64,000 nucleotides of DNA, taken from the NCBI GenBank assembly GCA_963556695.1, contig CAUWAG010000003.1, positions 5,642,001 through 5,706,000 on the forward strand, written 5' to 3'. Positions 21,881-31,983 of the stretch are shown here, one piece after another (position 1 is the stretch's first letter; every line of letters begins with the position of its first letter). The notes below the pieces were generated by a model that was not told the DNA's origin, made no database searches, and saw only the letters and a program-made list of their open reading frames with translations. This stretch comes from Anthostomella pinea. Taxonomy: Eukaryota; Ascomycota; Sordariomycetes; Xylariales; Xylariaceae. The position numbers and the translations under genes are program-made.

Positions 21881-23475
21881 TTCAGCTAAAAAGGTGTTCG
21901 ATTGCATCCACACAACGCTACTAACGACCTATAATTCTTTCCATCTTTCTGCCGTTTGTAGCTATTAGCAGCTTATCTTTATCAAAAAAACACGCTAGAT
22001 CTACTTTAAATAACCTACGTATATATATTAATTATAAGTCGTATATAAATCTACTTTTTGTCACGGGCTCCGGTACGGGCAGTATAGGCGATCGTATGAC
22101 AGTCTATTCTCTATGGTTCTGGCAGGGTTACAGGTAACTCTATTGACAGGACGTAGCTCGAAGAGCTACAGTTCAGGTTCGGGCGGGAACAGTGAAGATA
22201 TCGTCAGTTCTCAGGTCCACATTGGTCCACCCGGGCCGCCGACAGCTGGCGCCCGGGGTCCCTCCACTTCCTGCCCATAGGCAGGGTCCAGCGCCGTGAC
22301 ACTTTTTTATTAGTATTAAAAGCATTGTTTTACAGACTAATATTATTAACAAGTTTCGTTTAAAACCGTTAATTAACTATTTTAAACTTTATAACTTTAT
22401 TAAAAGTCTATCACCCTTAAGTGCTTTTAAGCTTGGTGAAGCGAAAAATACTTATTATTAAACTATTATAAAAATGTTAATGTTACAAATAAATGGACGA
22501 TAAAAACGACAGCAAGTTATTATTATAGTTATTATAATGACTTTAAAGGCTTTTAAAAAGCGTTTTATTCAAGAAAAACCTTTATAATAAATCTTTAATC
22601 GAATAATGATAAATTTTTATGCATTTTTCGTAGAAAAATAATTATATATAACGCATTTTATGTTTAACTTTTTAATATATTAGATTAAGCTATAAAAACT
22701 CTTTATTAGCAAAAAAACGATTTTTATATATATTATAATATAAAACTTTGTTATATAAATGATTATCAATACAATTAAAACGATATAATAAGCGTATATA
22801 TACCGCTTTTTATAAAATACTAAATATTTTAATAACGTTCGTATACTAAAATATAAAACTAACGGCGTTAGAAACTTATTTAAAAACTGGACCGTCACAA
22901 ACTAGAAGAGATTTTATAATTTTTAACTTAAAAGTATTTAAATTTCAAAACTATATTAAAAGCATATTGATAATAAAAAGTTATAATATCGCGATAAAAA
23001 GTACGGGTATTATTAAAGTTAAAATATTAAATATTTTATATAAAAAAGAAATAATTAAGTTGGTAAAAAGAATTATTTTTATTAATAATGGTAATAATTG
23101 ATATTATATATGATAATAAATATCATTATAAGTAGACATTGATTAGTAAAAAAGTTACTTTTATATAAAATATAAACTATCCGTATCTTTATAAATAAAC
23201 AAATATTAGTAAAGAAATCTTATATATTATTAGAGCTATATTAAAAAATCCCTTACATGTTAACGGGGATAATATCAAATTATCTAACGATTAACCGTAC
23301 TCAAAATATAAATGTTAAAATATTATTATAAATATTTTCTTTTTATAAAAAATACCGTTAAAATTAATAATATTATTAGCTTTATTATTTAAACGGCGCG
23401 ATATACTAACGATTAAAGGCTTAATTATTATTAATAAGGCTGCTAGTAGAAAATATCGTATTAAGGTTCTTCTGA
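21880..23475. repeat. AT-rich RIP-like island
   Basis: From about 21900, and strongly from 22302 to 23470, the sequence is almost only A and T with long TTAA/TATA/AATA runs and no coding frame. TpA is very common. This is the appearance of repeat DNA destroyed by RIP, followed by decay. I cannot identify the original element. A GC-normal solo LTR (22059-22301) interrupts it. The edges are sharp, near 23470 on the right side. Confidence 0.8.
22054..22306. mobile_element. Solo LTR with 5-bp target duplication
   Basis: The 243-bp segment 22059-22301 begins TGTCACGG and ends CCGTGACA, an 8-bp perfect terminal inverted repeat with the canonical TG..CA of LTRs. It is flanked on both sides by CTTTT (22054-22058 and 22302-22306). 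Its base composition is normal while the DNA around it is AT-rich. No internal retrotransposon sequence is attached, so it is a solo LTR left by recombination. TGTCACGG ends are, from memory, usual for fungal Ty3/gypsy elements. Orientation cannot be fixed. Confidence 0.8.
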
Positions 23476-24163
23476 TTCATAAAGGTGGCACGCGGCATAA
23501 GCATAAGCCCGTTAATAACAATCGAACACCGCTTAAAGTCCGTGTCGGAGCAGTTGCATCACCACTATAAGTGTGTAATTGCCCGACCACCCGCAGCACC
23601 CGGCATACCTGGCGTCTGGAACTATGATGCTAGACTAGATCCATCCTGTAAAACTCGAATTCAACCAATTAGGTCATTTTTATGGGCCGTGTCATGGAGG
23701 GGCACGACCACCTGCAGTGACGACTGACGAGGGGCAGCACCCGACCTTTCTCACGACCACAACCTTAACCATCACTGCCCCTCACCCAACACAGATACAA
23801 ACCACAACCACTTTCACCTCGTGGTTTTCGATTCTTTCACCACCTGCATTCTTATCACACAGGCTGATTGATACCTTAGCCATCTTGGAGCTGAGTAAGT
23901 GACACTTCAGCTTAACTGCGCTCTCCCCGCCATCAACTATCAACTAACTCTCTACCAGCCTTTTGGAATATCCCGCATCTCGTGCTACTTATCATCCCTA
24001 TATATCAGACTGATTAGCCTTGACTACTTGCATTTCTACCTTTCTACTGCTATTTACTGTCCCTCGGCTTCGATATCTTGGACACAAGCTCAAAGCCTGT
24101 GCATCAAGTATCTCGCCTCTCGAGTTCCCACTTGGGCACTTTTAAACGAAGACAAACTTCAAA
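23476..24163. promoter_or_regulatory. Hexokinase upstream and leader region
   Basis: GC-balanced DNA resumes after the AT island. From about 23740 it is C/T-rich (long pyrimidine stretches with CCAACAC, CTTTCACC), as is typical of leaders of highly expressed fungal genes. No separate gene recognised. Confidence 0.45.
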
Positions 24164-26501
24164 ATGGTTGGTGTCGGTCCTCGAAGACCACCCTCCCGAA
24201 GGGGTACGTACAACACAATCTTTGGATTTTCACATACTATGCCAGGTGATCAGATGATCAGATGAAAGCGGAGGTCCATGTACCTCGAAGTGCCTGATGT
24301 TGTCGAGTTTGGCGGTGACCATCTGTGCAACCAAACACCAATCAAGGGCTTGATTGTGCCGTCGCTGCTTCCTTCCGCCAGAGCCTCAGGCCTCTTGCGC
24401 GCCACTATTCATTCCACGTGCAAACATCTGCACCGGACATTCTTTCCCGCTGTTTGTTCCATTCCCCCGGCTCCATTGTGCGCCAGAGTTTCTACTCAGT
24501 GCTTGCAATTGTCACGAGAGCTTGTGTCACAAACAATTTCCCCCACCAACCTGATCATCGACACCTACATTGATGCAAACTCGTCTTCCAGTATTCACTA
24601 CTTCTATGTCCTCTCAATGCTTCCTTCCCTCAGGCTGAGACACACATACCTTCGTTCTTTGATTTGAGCTTTTCCCCTTCTACCGCCCCCGTACTTCAGA
24701 GCTAGTCAACATGGTCTCTGGGCATCGATCCTCAGCTTCTGCTGAAACCACGAGACGCCATACCTACCATCACCATCACCACAACCATGGTCATTCAACT
24801 CGTTTCTGACATGAAATCGTTCGTTACTGACAGGGGTTGTACAGGATCCATGGCCGACGTGCCCAAAGATCTTCTTTCAGAGATCAAGAAGCTCGAGGAA
24901 ATCTTCGCTGTCGATACGGAGAAGCTGAAGGCAATCACCAAGCACTTCATCACCGAGCTTGACAAGGGTAGGTGGTCCTTCCTGTCCGCAAGTATAGCTG
25001 CTAATAAACCCTAGGTCTCAGTGTTGAAGGTGGTGACATTGTAGGTCTTACACGAGACTGAGCCGGACTAAGCACGCAAACTGACAAGCATCTTGATAGC
25101 CTATGAACCCTACCTGGGTTATGGACTTCCCAGATGGGTACGAGACAGGCACATACTTGGCGTTGGACATGGGCGGCACAAACCTGCGTGTCTGCGAGAT
25201 CACACTGACGGATAAGAAGTCGGAGTTCGACATCATCCAGTCCAAGTATCGTATGCCTGAGGAGCTGAAGACCGGAGAGTCTGACGAACTCTGGGAGTAC
25301 ATCGCCGACTGTCTGCAACAATTCGTTGAGACTCACCATGGCGACACTGTCCCCGTCGATGGGAAGCTGCCCATGGGTTTCACCTTCTCGTACCCTGCCA
25401 CCCAGAACTACATCGACGAGGGCATTTTGCAACGATGGACCAAAGGCTTCGATATTAACGGAGTCGAGGGCGAAAATGTCGTCCCGATGCTCGAAGCTGC
25501 CCTGGACCAACGAGTAAGCTGCACTCCCGACTACTACTAGAACGGTACTGACCTGTATTTAGGGTGTCCCGATCAAAGTTTCCGCCTTGATCAATGATAC
25601 CACTGGTACATTGATTGCTTCTGCCTACACCGACACCCAGATGAAGATCGGCTGTATCTTCGGAACGGGTTGCAACGCCGCCTACATGGAGCACTGTGGC
25701 AACATCCCTAAACTGGCTCACTTGAACCTGCCTGCCGACATGCCGATGGCCATCAACTGCGAGTGGGGTGCCTTCGACAACGAACACAAGGTCCTCCCAT
25801 TTACTCCGTACGATGTCCTCATCGACAAGCAATCCCCGCGCCCTGGCCAGCAAGCCTTTGAGAAGTGTATTGCCGGACTGTACCTTGGTGAAATCTTCCG
25901 GTTGATCTTGGTAGACCTTCATGACAACAAGGATATCCATATTTTCGAGGGCCAGGACATCAAGCATCTGCGTAAGGCGTACTCTCTCGATGCGTCCTTC
26001 CTCTCAGCTATCGAGGAGTAAGTCACCAGACGCCGCCCTGCATACTGTTGTCCTGAATGTATGCTGACTTTTTACAGTGACCCGTTCGAGAACTTGCAGG
26101 AAACCGCGGACCTTTTCAAGGATAAGCTCCACCTCTCTTGCACTCGTCCCGAGCTGGAGCTCATTCGCCGAGCTGCCGAGCTAATCGGTACGCGCGCCGC
26201 TCGTCTCTCGGCCTGTGGTGTCGCTGCCATCTGCACCAAGAAGAACCTGCAGCCGTGCCACGTCGGTGCTGACGGCTCCGTGTTCAACAAATACCCGCAC
26301 TTCAAGGCTCGTGGCGCACAGGCTCTACGCGAGATTCTGGACTGGCCCGCCAAGAAGAACACCAGGGAGGAAGACCCCATCGAGATCCTGGCTGCCGAAG
26401 ACGGAAGCGGTGTCGGTGCCGCCCTGATCGCTGCTCTGACCCTTAAGAGATTCCAGAAGGGCAATGTCGCCGGCATCTTGCACCCCAAGAACTTCCATTG
26501 A
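24164..26501 (+). CDS. hxk1: Hexokinase
   Basis: Phosphorylates glucose and other hexoses with ATP at the start of glycolysis, in the cytosol. Six exons: 24164-24203, 24845-24967, 25015-25040, 25100-25513, 25563-26017 and 26078-26501, giving 493 residues. The 40-nt first exon (MVGVGPRRPPSRRG) joins SMADVPKDLL across a 641-bp intron; this N-terminus is what I recall from Sordariomycete hexokinases. Exon 3 is a 26-nt micro-exon encoding LSVEGGDI. The phosphate-binding loop LALDMGGTNLRVCEI, the sugar site LINDTTGTLIA, IFGTGCNAAYMEH and the C-terminal GSGVGAALIAAL are all present. The ATG at 24787 inside the long intron is not needed and lacks the conserved N-terminus. Confidence 0.95.
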
Positions 26502-26673
26502 AGTGGCACAGTTCACCAGATAGAGACAAGGGGCTGGGTATTTTGACAAAAGTCCTCGGGTGTCCATTAGAAGGCGGATAGATATAGATGTGGCGGCCCA
26601 GACGCGGAGGCTCAAGGCTCGGAACTGGAGTGTAGCTCTTGGTGTGGTTTACACCTGATTCTAACGTATCTTT

Positions 26674-28053
26674 CTAACCCATGAAAGTGCAGGTAGGAAG
26701 CCGATACTCTGTCACCAGTTCGTTAGCTTTGACAGGAATCAATATAGCATCCTGATGAAACTTACTGTCTAAAGTCCAATACCGTCTCTTGACCCCTTGC
26801 CATTCACCCTTGCCCTCCTCCTCCAGGCCCCCCATATCTACGTCCATCTCCTGCCATTCCACATCCATGCCCGCGTCGCTCAAATGCATCTCTACGACCT
26901 TGGTGTAGACATCGTAGCAGACCTTGCGGTCAGCGCCTAGCCCGTTGAAGAAACCAAACACCCCGTTCTCGTCCAGCAGGCCCGGCACGTACTCGGTGAA
27001 GAAATTGCGCAGCTGCGCGTAGTCCTCTCCGAAGGTGTCGAAGTATATCGCGTCATACAACTCGCCCTGCTCCAGCAGGTTTGGTATCACGTCCTGCCAC
27101 CTGCCCGCGTGGACCTTGTACGCGCCCTCGCTCGGCGCGCTCGCCTCCCACTCCTTCCCGAACGTGCAGTCGGGGCCGTTCATGTGCTCCAGCACCGCCG
27201 GGTGCGCCTCGATGATGTGGTGCTTCGACGGGTGCGCCTCGCGGAACATGCCGTCGATGATGCCCATGCCGAAGCCGATGTTCAGCACGCGGGTGCGGCC
27301 GGCGGCGGGGAGTTTCTCGCCGGGGGTGAGCAGCGCGTCGACCGAGGCGCGCATGATGGAGGTCTCCCAGGCCATCATGACGCCGTTCTGGGAGTCGTCG
27401 ACCAGCTTGCCGGCGTCGTAGGTCAGCTGCGAGCGCAGGTACTCGTCGCTGTTGACGTCGGGGTCGGCGGCGGCGGGCTGGGGCGGCGCGAAGGCGAAGG
27501 CGCGGTCGGGGTCAGATTCTAGGACGATGTCGATGGGCTCGTCTGCGTTTTCTGTGTTGTCCTTGTTCTCTCCGTCTTCGTCGCCTTCCTCCTCCTCTTC
27601 CTCGTCCTCGGATTCTAGCTCCTCATACCCGTCACCGCCCAGCAACCCGAAGAGCAGCTCCGCCCTCACGCCGGCCTCTACGCACAGCGCGTACAGCGCC
27701 TCCTGTCCCAGCCGGGCCGCCAGACACCCGGGCGTCTCGTTGTTGCTGTCGACGTCGTTCCAGATCGCGCCGCTGAGGAAGAGCTCGTGGACAACGGCCT
27801 TGGCGGCGTCAAGGTCGGGGTCGGGGTCGGCGTTGGCGGAGGTGGAGGTGGAGGCGCAAGACCGGATCGCGGCGTGCAGCGGCGTCTCACCCGTGGTCGG
27901 CTCTTGCACGCTGGCGCGGCCCGGGACGGCGAGGAGAGGCTTCAGGGCGGCGAGGTCGTGGCGCCAGGCGTGGTGGAGGAGCTCGGCGATGGAGGCGGGG
28001 CAGGTCGGCGGGATGCGCGTAGTGAGCGCGTCGTCGGGCGGTGGAGGAGGCAT
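26674..28053 (-). CDS. rmt2: Protein arginine N5-methyltransferase RMT2
   Basis: A fungal type IV arginine methyltransferase that modifies the delta nitrogen of Arg; the known yeast substrate is ribosomal protein L12. Exon 1 is 26766-28053, the intron is 26709-26765 and exon 2 is 26674-26708, giving 440 residues. The N-terminal half has ankyrin-like segments (TTGETPLHAAI, NNETPGCLAARLGQEAL), then an acidic Glu/Asp run. The methyltransferase core has VLNIGFGMGIIDGMF, HHIIEAHPAVLEHM and YDAIYFDTFGEDY. The ending YRLPTCTFMG is diagnostic. The last intron has a GTAAGT donor and a GCTAACG branch, but is 57 bp long and free of stops, so retention would add 19 residues in frame. Confidence 0.93.
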   Translation of the reverse strand: MPPPPPDDALTTRIPPTCPASIAELLHHAWRHDLAALKPLLAVPGRASVQEPTTGETPLHAAIRSCASTSTSANADPDPDLDAAKAVVHELFLSGAIWNDVDSNNETPGCLAARLGQEALYALCVEAGVRAELLFGLLGGDGYEELESEDEEEEEEGDEDGENKDNTENADEPIDIVLESDPDRAFAFAPPQPAAADPDVNSDEYLRSQLTYDAGKLVDDSQNGVMMAWETSIMRASVDALLTPGEKLPAAGRTRVLNIGFGMGIIDGMFREAHPSKHHIIEAHPAVLEHMNGPDCTFGKEWEASAPSEGAYKVHAGRWQDVIPNLLEQGELYDAIYFDTFGEDYAQLRNFFTEYVPGLLDENGVFGFFNGLGADRKVCYDVYTKVVEMHLSDAGMDVEWQEMDVDMGGLEEEGKGEWQGVKRRYWTLDSKFHQDAILIPVKANELVTEYRLPTCTFMG

Positions 28054-28868
28054 GGTGGGTGGTGGTGAGGAAATGGCTGTAACAGGCGATGAAAGGAGTG
28101 CAATGCTGAATGCCGGACTGGTGTCACCCTCGTACTGTATCGTCAACTGCCCAGCTCAGTGTCACTGGATTATTCGATCTCAGGTACAGTACGGGACGCG
28201 GGGCATTGGAACGTGCAGGTGGTGGGGAAAAGATAAAAATTACCGGGATTGGGCTATGGACTGCGGAATGCATTCCACACAGTTTCATAGATTTGGATAC
28301 AGACTTTACATTTACCACCAAACTTGGAGCCTTGGGTACCGTGTGGTGCACAGTGTATGCGCTGAAGCGGCTTTCCGCTTTGAGACGACCCACCAAAGCT
28401 CCCAAAAGTTGGAATTGAGGCGCTGTGACACGTGGCGGCAGCTTCTGTCCCATTGGACAATCGCATGGCGTCACAGTGGGGGTTCCGATCTGCAGGTGGG
28501 GATCAAAAGAGAGCTAGGTCGTCACCTTGAGCAACGGACGAGACTTCATTTTCTGTACGACAATCAGACCGTGGTCCGTATCTGTACAGTACGCCGGCGT
28601 GGTAGGTAATTGCACATCTTTTATACTGAGTCCCGGGTTCGAGAAGCTGCTTGAGAGCTTTTGATGTGGGGTTTCCTTCTCTGTTGTGGCTTCATCCTAC
28701 GGTAGTTGTCCCTTGCTTTCTCGTGTTCTGCTCAACTCCGAGCTTCGTACGTACGCGCATGCTGATAATTCAAGACTTGAAGACTAGGGCGACCTCTTGG
28801 ATATCTACTCGCAACCACCGTCCCACCGTCGCAGCACAGAGTGGCACGCCCGCCCGGGCCTGATCATC
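28054..28868. promoter_or_regulatory. Shared divergent promoter of rmt2 and vtc4
   Basis: An 815-bp spacer between two outward-facing start codons. A CACGTG E-box lies at 28429-28434, about 435 bp before the vtc4 ATG. CACGTG is the core site of Pho4-type (NUC-1 in Neurospora) phosphate-starvation regulators, and VTC genes are known Pho4 targets in yeast. The site also occurs by chance elsewhere in the window, so the link is an inference. Confidence 0.4.
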
Positions 28869-31355
28869 ATGAAGTTCGGAGAGCAGCTGCGTTCCAGCGT
28901 TATTCGCGAGTATCAATGGTACTACATCAATTACGATGGACTCAAAGACGAGCTCAAGACCGCCACCGGGCCCGTCGTAGATGCCGACAACAACGAAGCC
29001 GGTCCCTCGGATACCTCTAAGAAGAGTAAGGCGCGGCACAAGAATAGGTGGTCAGAAGAGGACGAGCAGAGGTTCATCTCAAGGCTATACGCCGAATTGG
29101 ACAAGGTGTACACCAAGACCAAAGTCAAGCAATCCGAGATTCAACGCCGCATAGCAGTCAGCGATCGGGAGGTCAAGGAGGTCGTGGCCAAGGTGACGGA
29201 GCGAGGTCTGGCAGAGCAGGGTCCCTCTGAAGAAGACTTCATGCTGCTCGAGGAAGACCTGAGCGACATTATTGCCGACGTCCACGACCTCGCCAAGTAT
29301 GTCCAGCTGAATTATACGGGCTTTTATAAGATAATCAAGAAACACGATGTTCGTACTCCAGATGACCCGAGTCTTGTTGCGTGATAGCTGATCAATGTTA
29401 CAGAAAATGACCAACTGGAGCCTACGGCCGTCGTTCGATGCTGCACTCAAGAAGAAGCCATTCTACAACGAAGACTTTGACGCTGAAGTCGTGAAACTCT
29501 CCAACATGTACAACAACGTACGAACGAGGGGCAATCCCATAAAGGGGGATAGCTCCGCTGGTGGAACACAAGGCAGCTTTGTCCGCCAGACCACCAAGTA
29601 CTGGGTACACCCGGACAATATTACCGAACTCAAGCTTGTTATTCTCAAGCATCTTCCAGTGTTGGTCTTCAATCCGAACAAAGAGTTTGAGCAGGCCGAT
29701 TCGGCTATCAGCTCCATATACTACGACAACCCCGACAAGTGGGACTTATACGCCGGGCGCTTGAAGAAGACCGAAGGTGCAGAAGCCGTCCGTCTACGAT
29801 GGTACGGTGGAATGCAGACCGACAACATATTCATAGAACGGAAGACTCACCGCGAGGACTGGACTGGCGAGAAATCCGTCAAAGCTCGGTTCTCCGTGAA
29901 GGAGAAGAATGTGAACGCTTTTATGAGAGGCGACCTGCTTCCAGCTGCGTTCTTCGAAAAAGCTCGAAAAGATGGCAAAAGATCAGAGAAGGCTATTGCT
30001 GAGGATGAGAGCCTAGCCAGAGAGGTGCAATACTCGGTCATCAAGAACCGCTATGTACCCGTCTGTAGGTCCTTCTACAACCGCACCGCATTTCAGCTTC
30101 CAGCGGATGCACGTGTCCGGGTTTCCCTCGATACGGAGCTTACCATGGTGCGTGAGGATAACCTGGACGGCGTCAAGCGGTCTGGAGACAACTGGAGGCG
30201 GATGGATATCGGCATTGACTGGCCTTTCTCACAACTCCCGCCCGGCGATGTCCTGCGCTTCCCTTATGCCGTCTTGGAAGTGAAACTCCAGACACAACAT
30301 GGGCAAGAACCCCCTGAGTGGATTCGCCAGCTCATCTCCAGCCACCTTGTTGAGGCCGTTCCAAAGTTTTCCAAGTTCATTCATGGCACAGCTGCCCTAT
30401 TTCCCGACCGCATTAACCTGCTTCCGTACTGGATGCCTCAAATGGATGTAGACATTCGCAAGCCAGTAACACACAACTTCGGCATTAAGCGCCCGGGGCA
30501 GTCACACAGTGGTACGACATCAGACGATGAAGATGAGGACGACATGGACTCGGACGAGGAAGAGATGGAGGCGAGAACGCCATCAGCCCCCTCCCGCGGC
30601 AGAAATGGCCTGTCTCGCGGCGCTCAAGCTATGGCTCTGGGGGATATGGAGGGCCAGACTACAGAGGAGATCGCTTCGAACGAGGATTATCCCCTTTACG
30701 ACTCAGATGATGAGTCAGACGAGGACGACAGGATAGAGGAGGCCAGGCGAGTTGGCGGCTGGACATACTACTCAACGTTGGCCAAGAGCTACGCAAAAGC
30801 AACGGGTCGCGGAGCGCTGGCAGTGGTGCAGACGCTCACGCCACGACCACGAGCTACAACAGTGCCGCGCAGTAATCGAACACAGATGTTCTTTGGCGAC
30901 CAGGACGTCCAGACCAAGAGGTTCAAGGCGCCCAAGGGCAAGAAGATCTACGTGCCTGTCAGAGTGGAACCCAAGGTCTTCTTTGCGGCAGAGAGAACGT
31001 ATCTCGGCTGGGTAAGTCTCCGTCTGAACTCTTATCTGCCAAACCTGCTTGTCGACTAACCCATGAATTGCAGCTCGAGTTCTCGATCTACATCGGAGCC
31101 ATCGCCGTCACGTTACTCAACTTTGGCAGCAAGCCCAACAAGCTCTCGTTTATCGTCGCCGGCATCTTTACCCTCCTCGCCATCTTGGCTCTCTGCTACT
31201 CGGTTGCTATCTACTTATACCGAAGCAAGGGCATCCGGGAGCGGCAGGTGATCAAATACTACGACAGGCTTGGACCTACTATTCTGTGCGGTGCCCTGTT
31301 TATGGGTGTTGCTCTTAACTTTGCATTCGAGGGGCGGGACAGGCAGCTGTGGTAG
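28869..31355 (+). CDS. vtc4: Vacuolar transporter chaperone 4, polyphosphate polymerase
   Basis: The catalytic subunit of the VTC complex. It makes polyphosphate from ATP on the cytosolic face of the vacuole and moves it into the lumen. Exons are 28869-29348, 29404-31011 and 31074-31355, giving 789 residues. An SPX domain (residues 1-160) starts [20 protein letters not shown]; the KIIKKHDKMT helix spans the first splice junction, which has an unusual GTTCGT donor. The triphosphate-tunnel domain keeps the basic strand VRLRWYG, IERKTH, SVKEKNV and the acidic LEVKLQT. A long acidic linker (about residues 510-630) precedes three membrane helices at the C-terminus. MKFGEQLR and the catalytic residues favour VTC4 over VTC2/3. 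Confidence 0.95.
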
Positions 31356-31983
31356 AGATGTGATGTGTTTATGGTGCGAGATGTTAGTCAGATGGTAGAG
31401 TGGATTACGCGAACATCAATGTTCAGCTGCATTTTCGGGCGTCGTGTATCAGGAACTCGTTTACTGTACATTATAGGGGCGAGTATAGCAGCTTCGAGCT
31501 CTTGCTTGAGCACTTCTAAACTAGCGGGTACGTGTGCACATCACACCCAAGTGCTTACTTACATATGTTCTGCGCTAGGGGCTGCCGAGTAATCCTCCAG
31601 TTGTATGAAATCTGCTGCATACGGTAGCATCAAGGACCCTCCTATCGCTTACGAGGTTAGTTAGTTCGGCTGATAGAGGATCAACTTAGCGTTGCTTATA
31701 TCTATCCACCAAAAAGTTCCAAAGATGCTTGCAAGTTGCTGCCTGTCGAACCTCGGGGATACCCAACTTCATGCCAGATACTGCGGGCTAGGACCCTTGC
31801 ATACGAGTTGGTTCCAACCAGCGCTGACAAGTAACATGGATCGGTGATACACCGCCGTTATAACCAAGCCCGCACCTGTTGCTATTCCTCTGGACAACAA
31901 CAACAACAACAACAACCTTCTTCTCCTGTTTCTTCCCACATTCTGAAGGCATAGATAGGTCAAGAGGGAAAGCAACCATCGCA
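31356..31983. other. Spacer with a short AAC repeat
   Basis: vtc4 3' side and leader of the next gene. It contains an (AAC)n microsatellite of about seven units near 31890-31915. No gene recognised. Confidence 0.45.

Noticed and set aside
24787..24844. Alternative hexokinase start (MVIQLVSDMKSF)
   Set aside because: It lacks the conserved MVGVGPRRPPSRRG N-terminus that splices in phase from 24203; treated as intronic, though kept as an isoform question.
26674..28146. Longer RMT2 start at 28146
   Set aside because: The codon there is TTG; the ATG at 28053 is the first usable start.
27452..28609. 385-codon plus-strand open frame
   Set aside because: It is antisense to RMT2 and consists largely of Ser runs opposite the acidic stretch.
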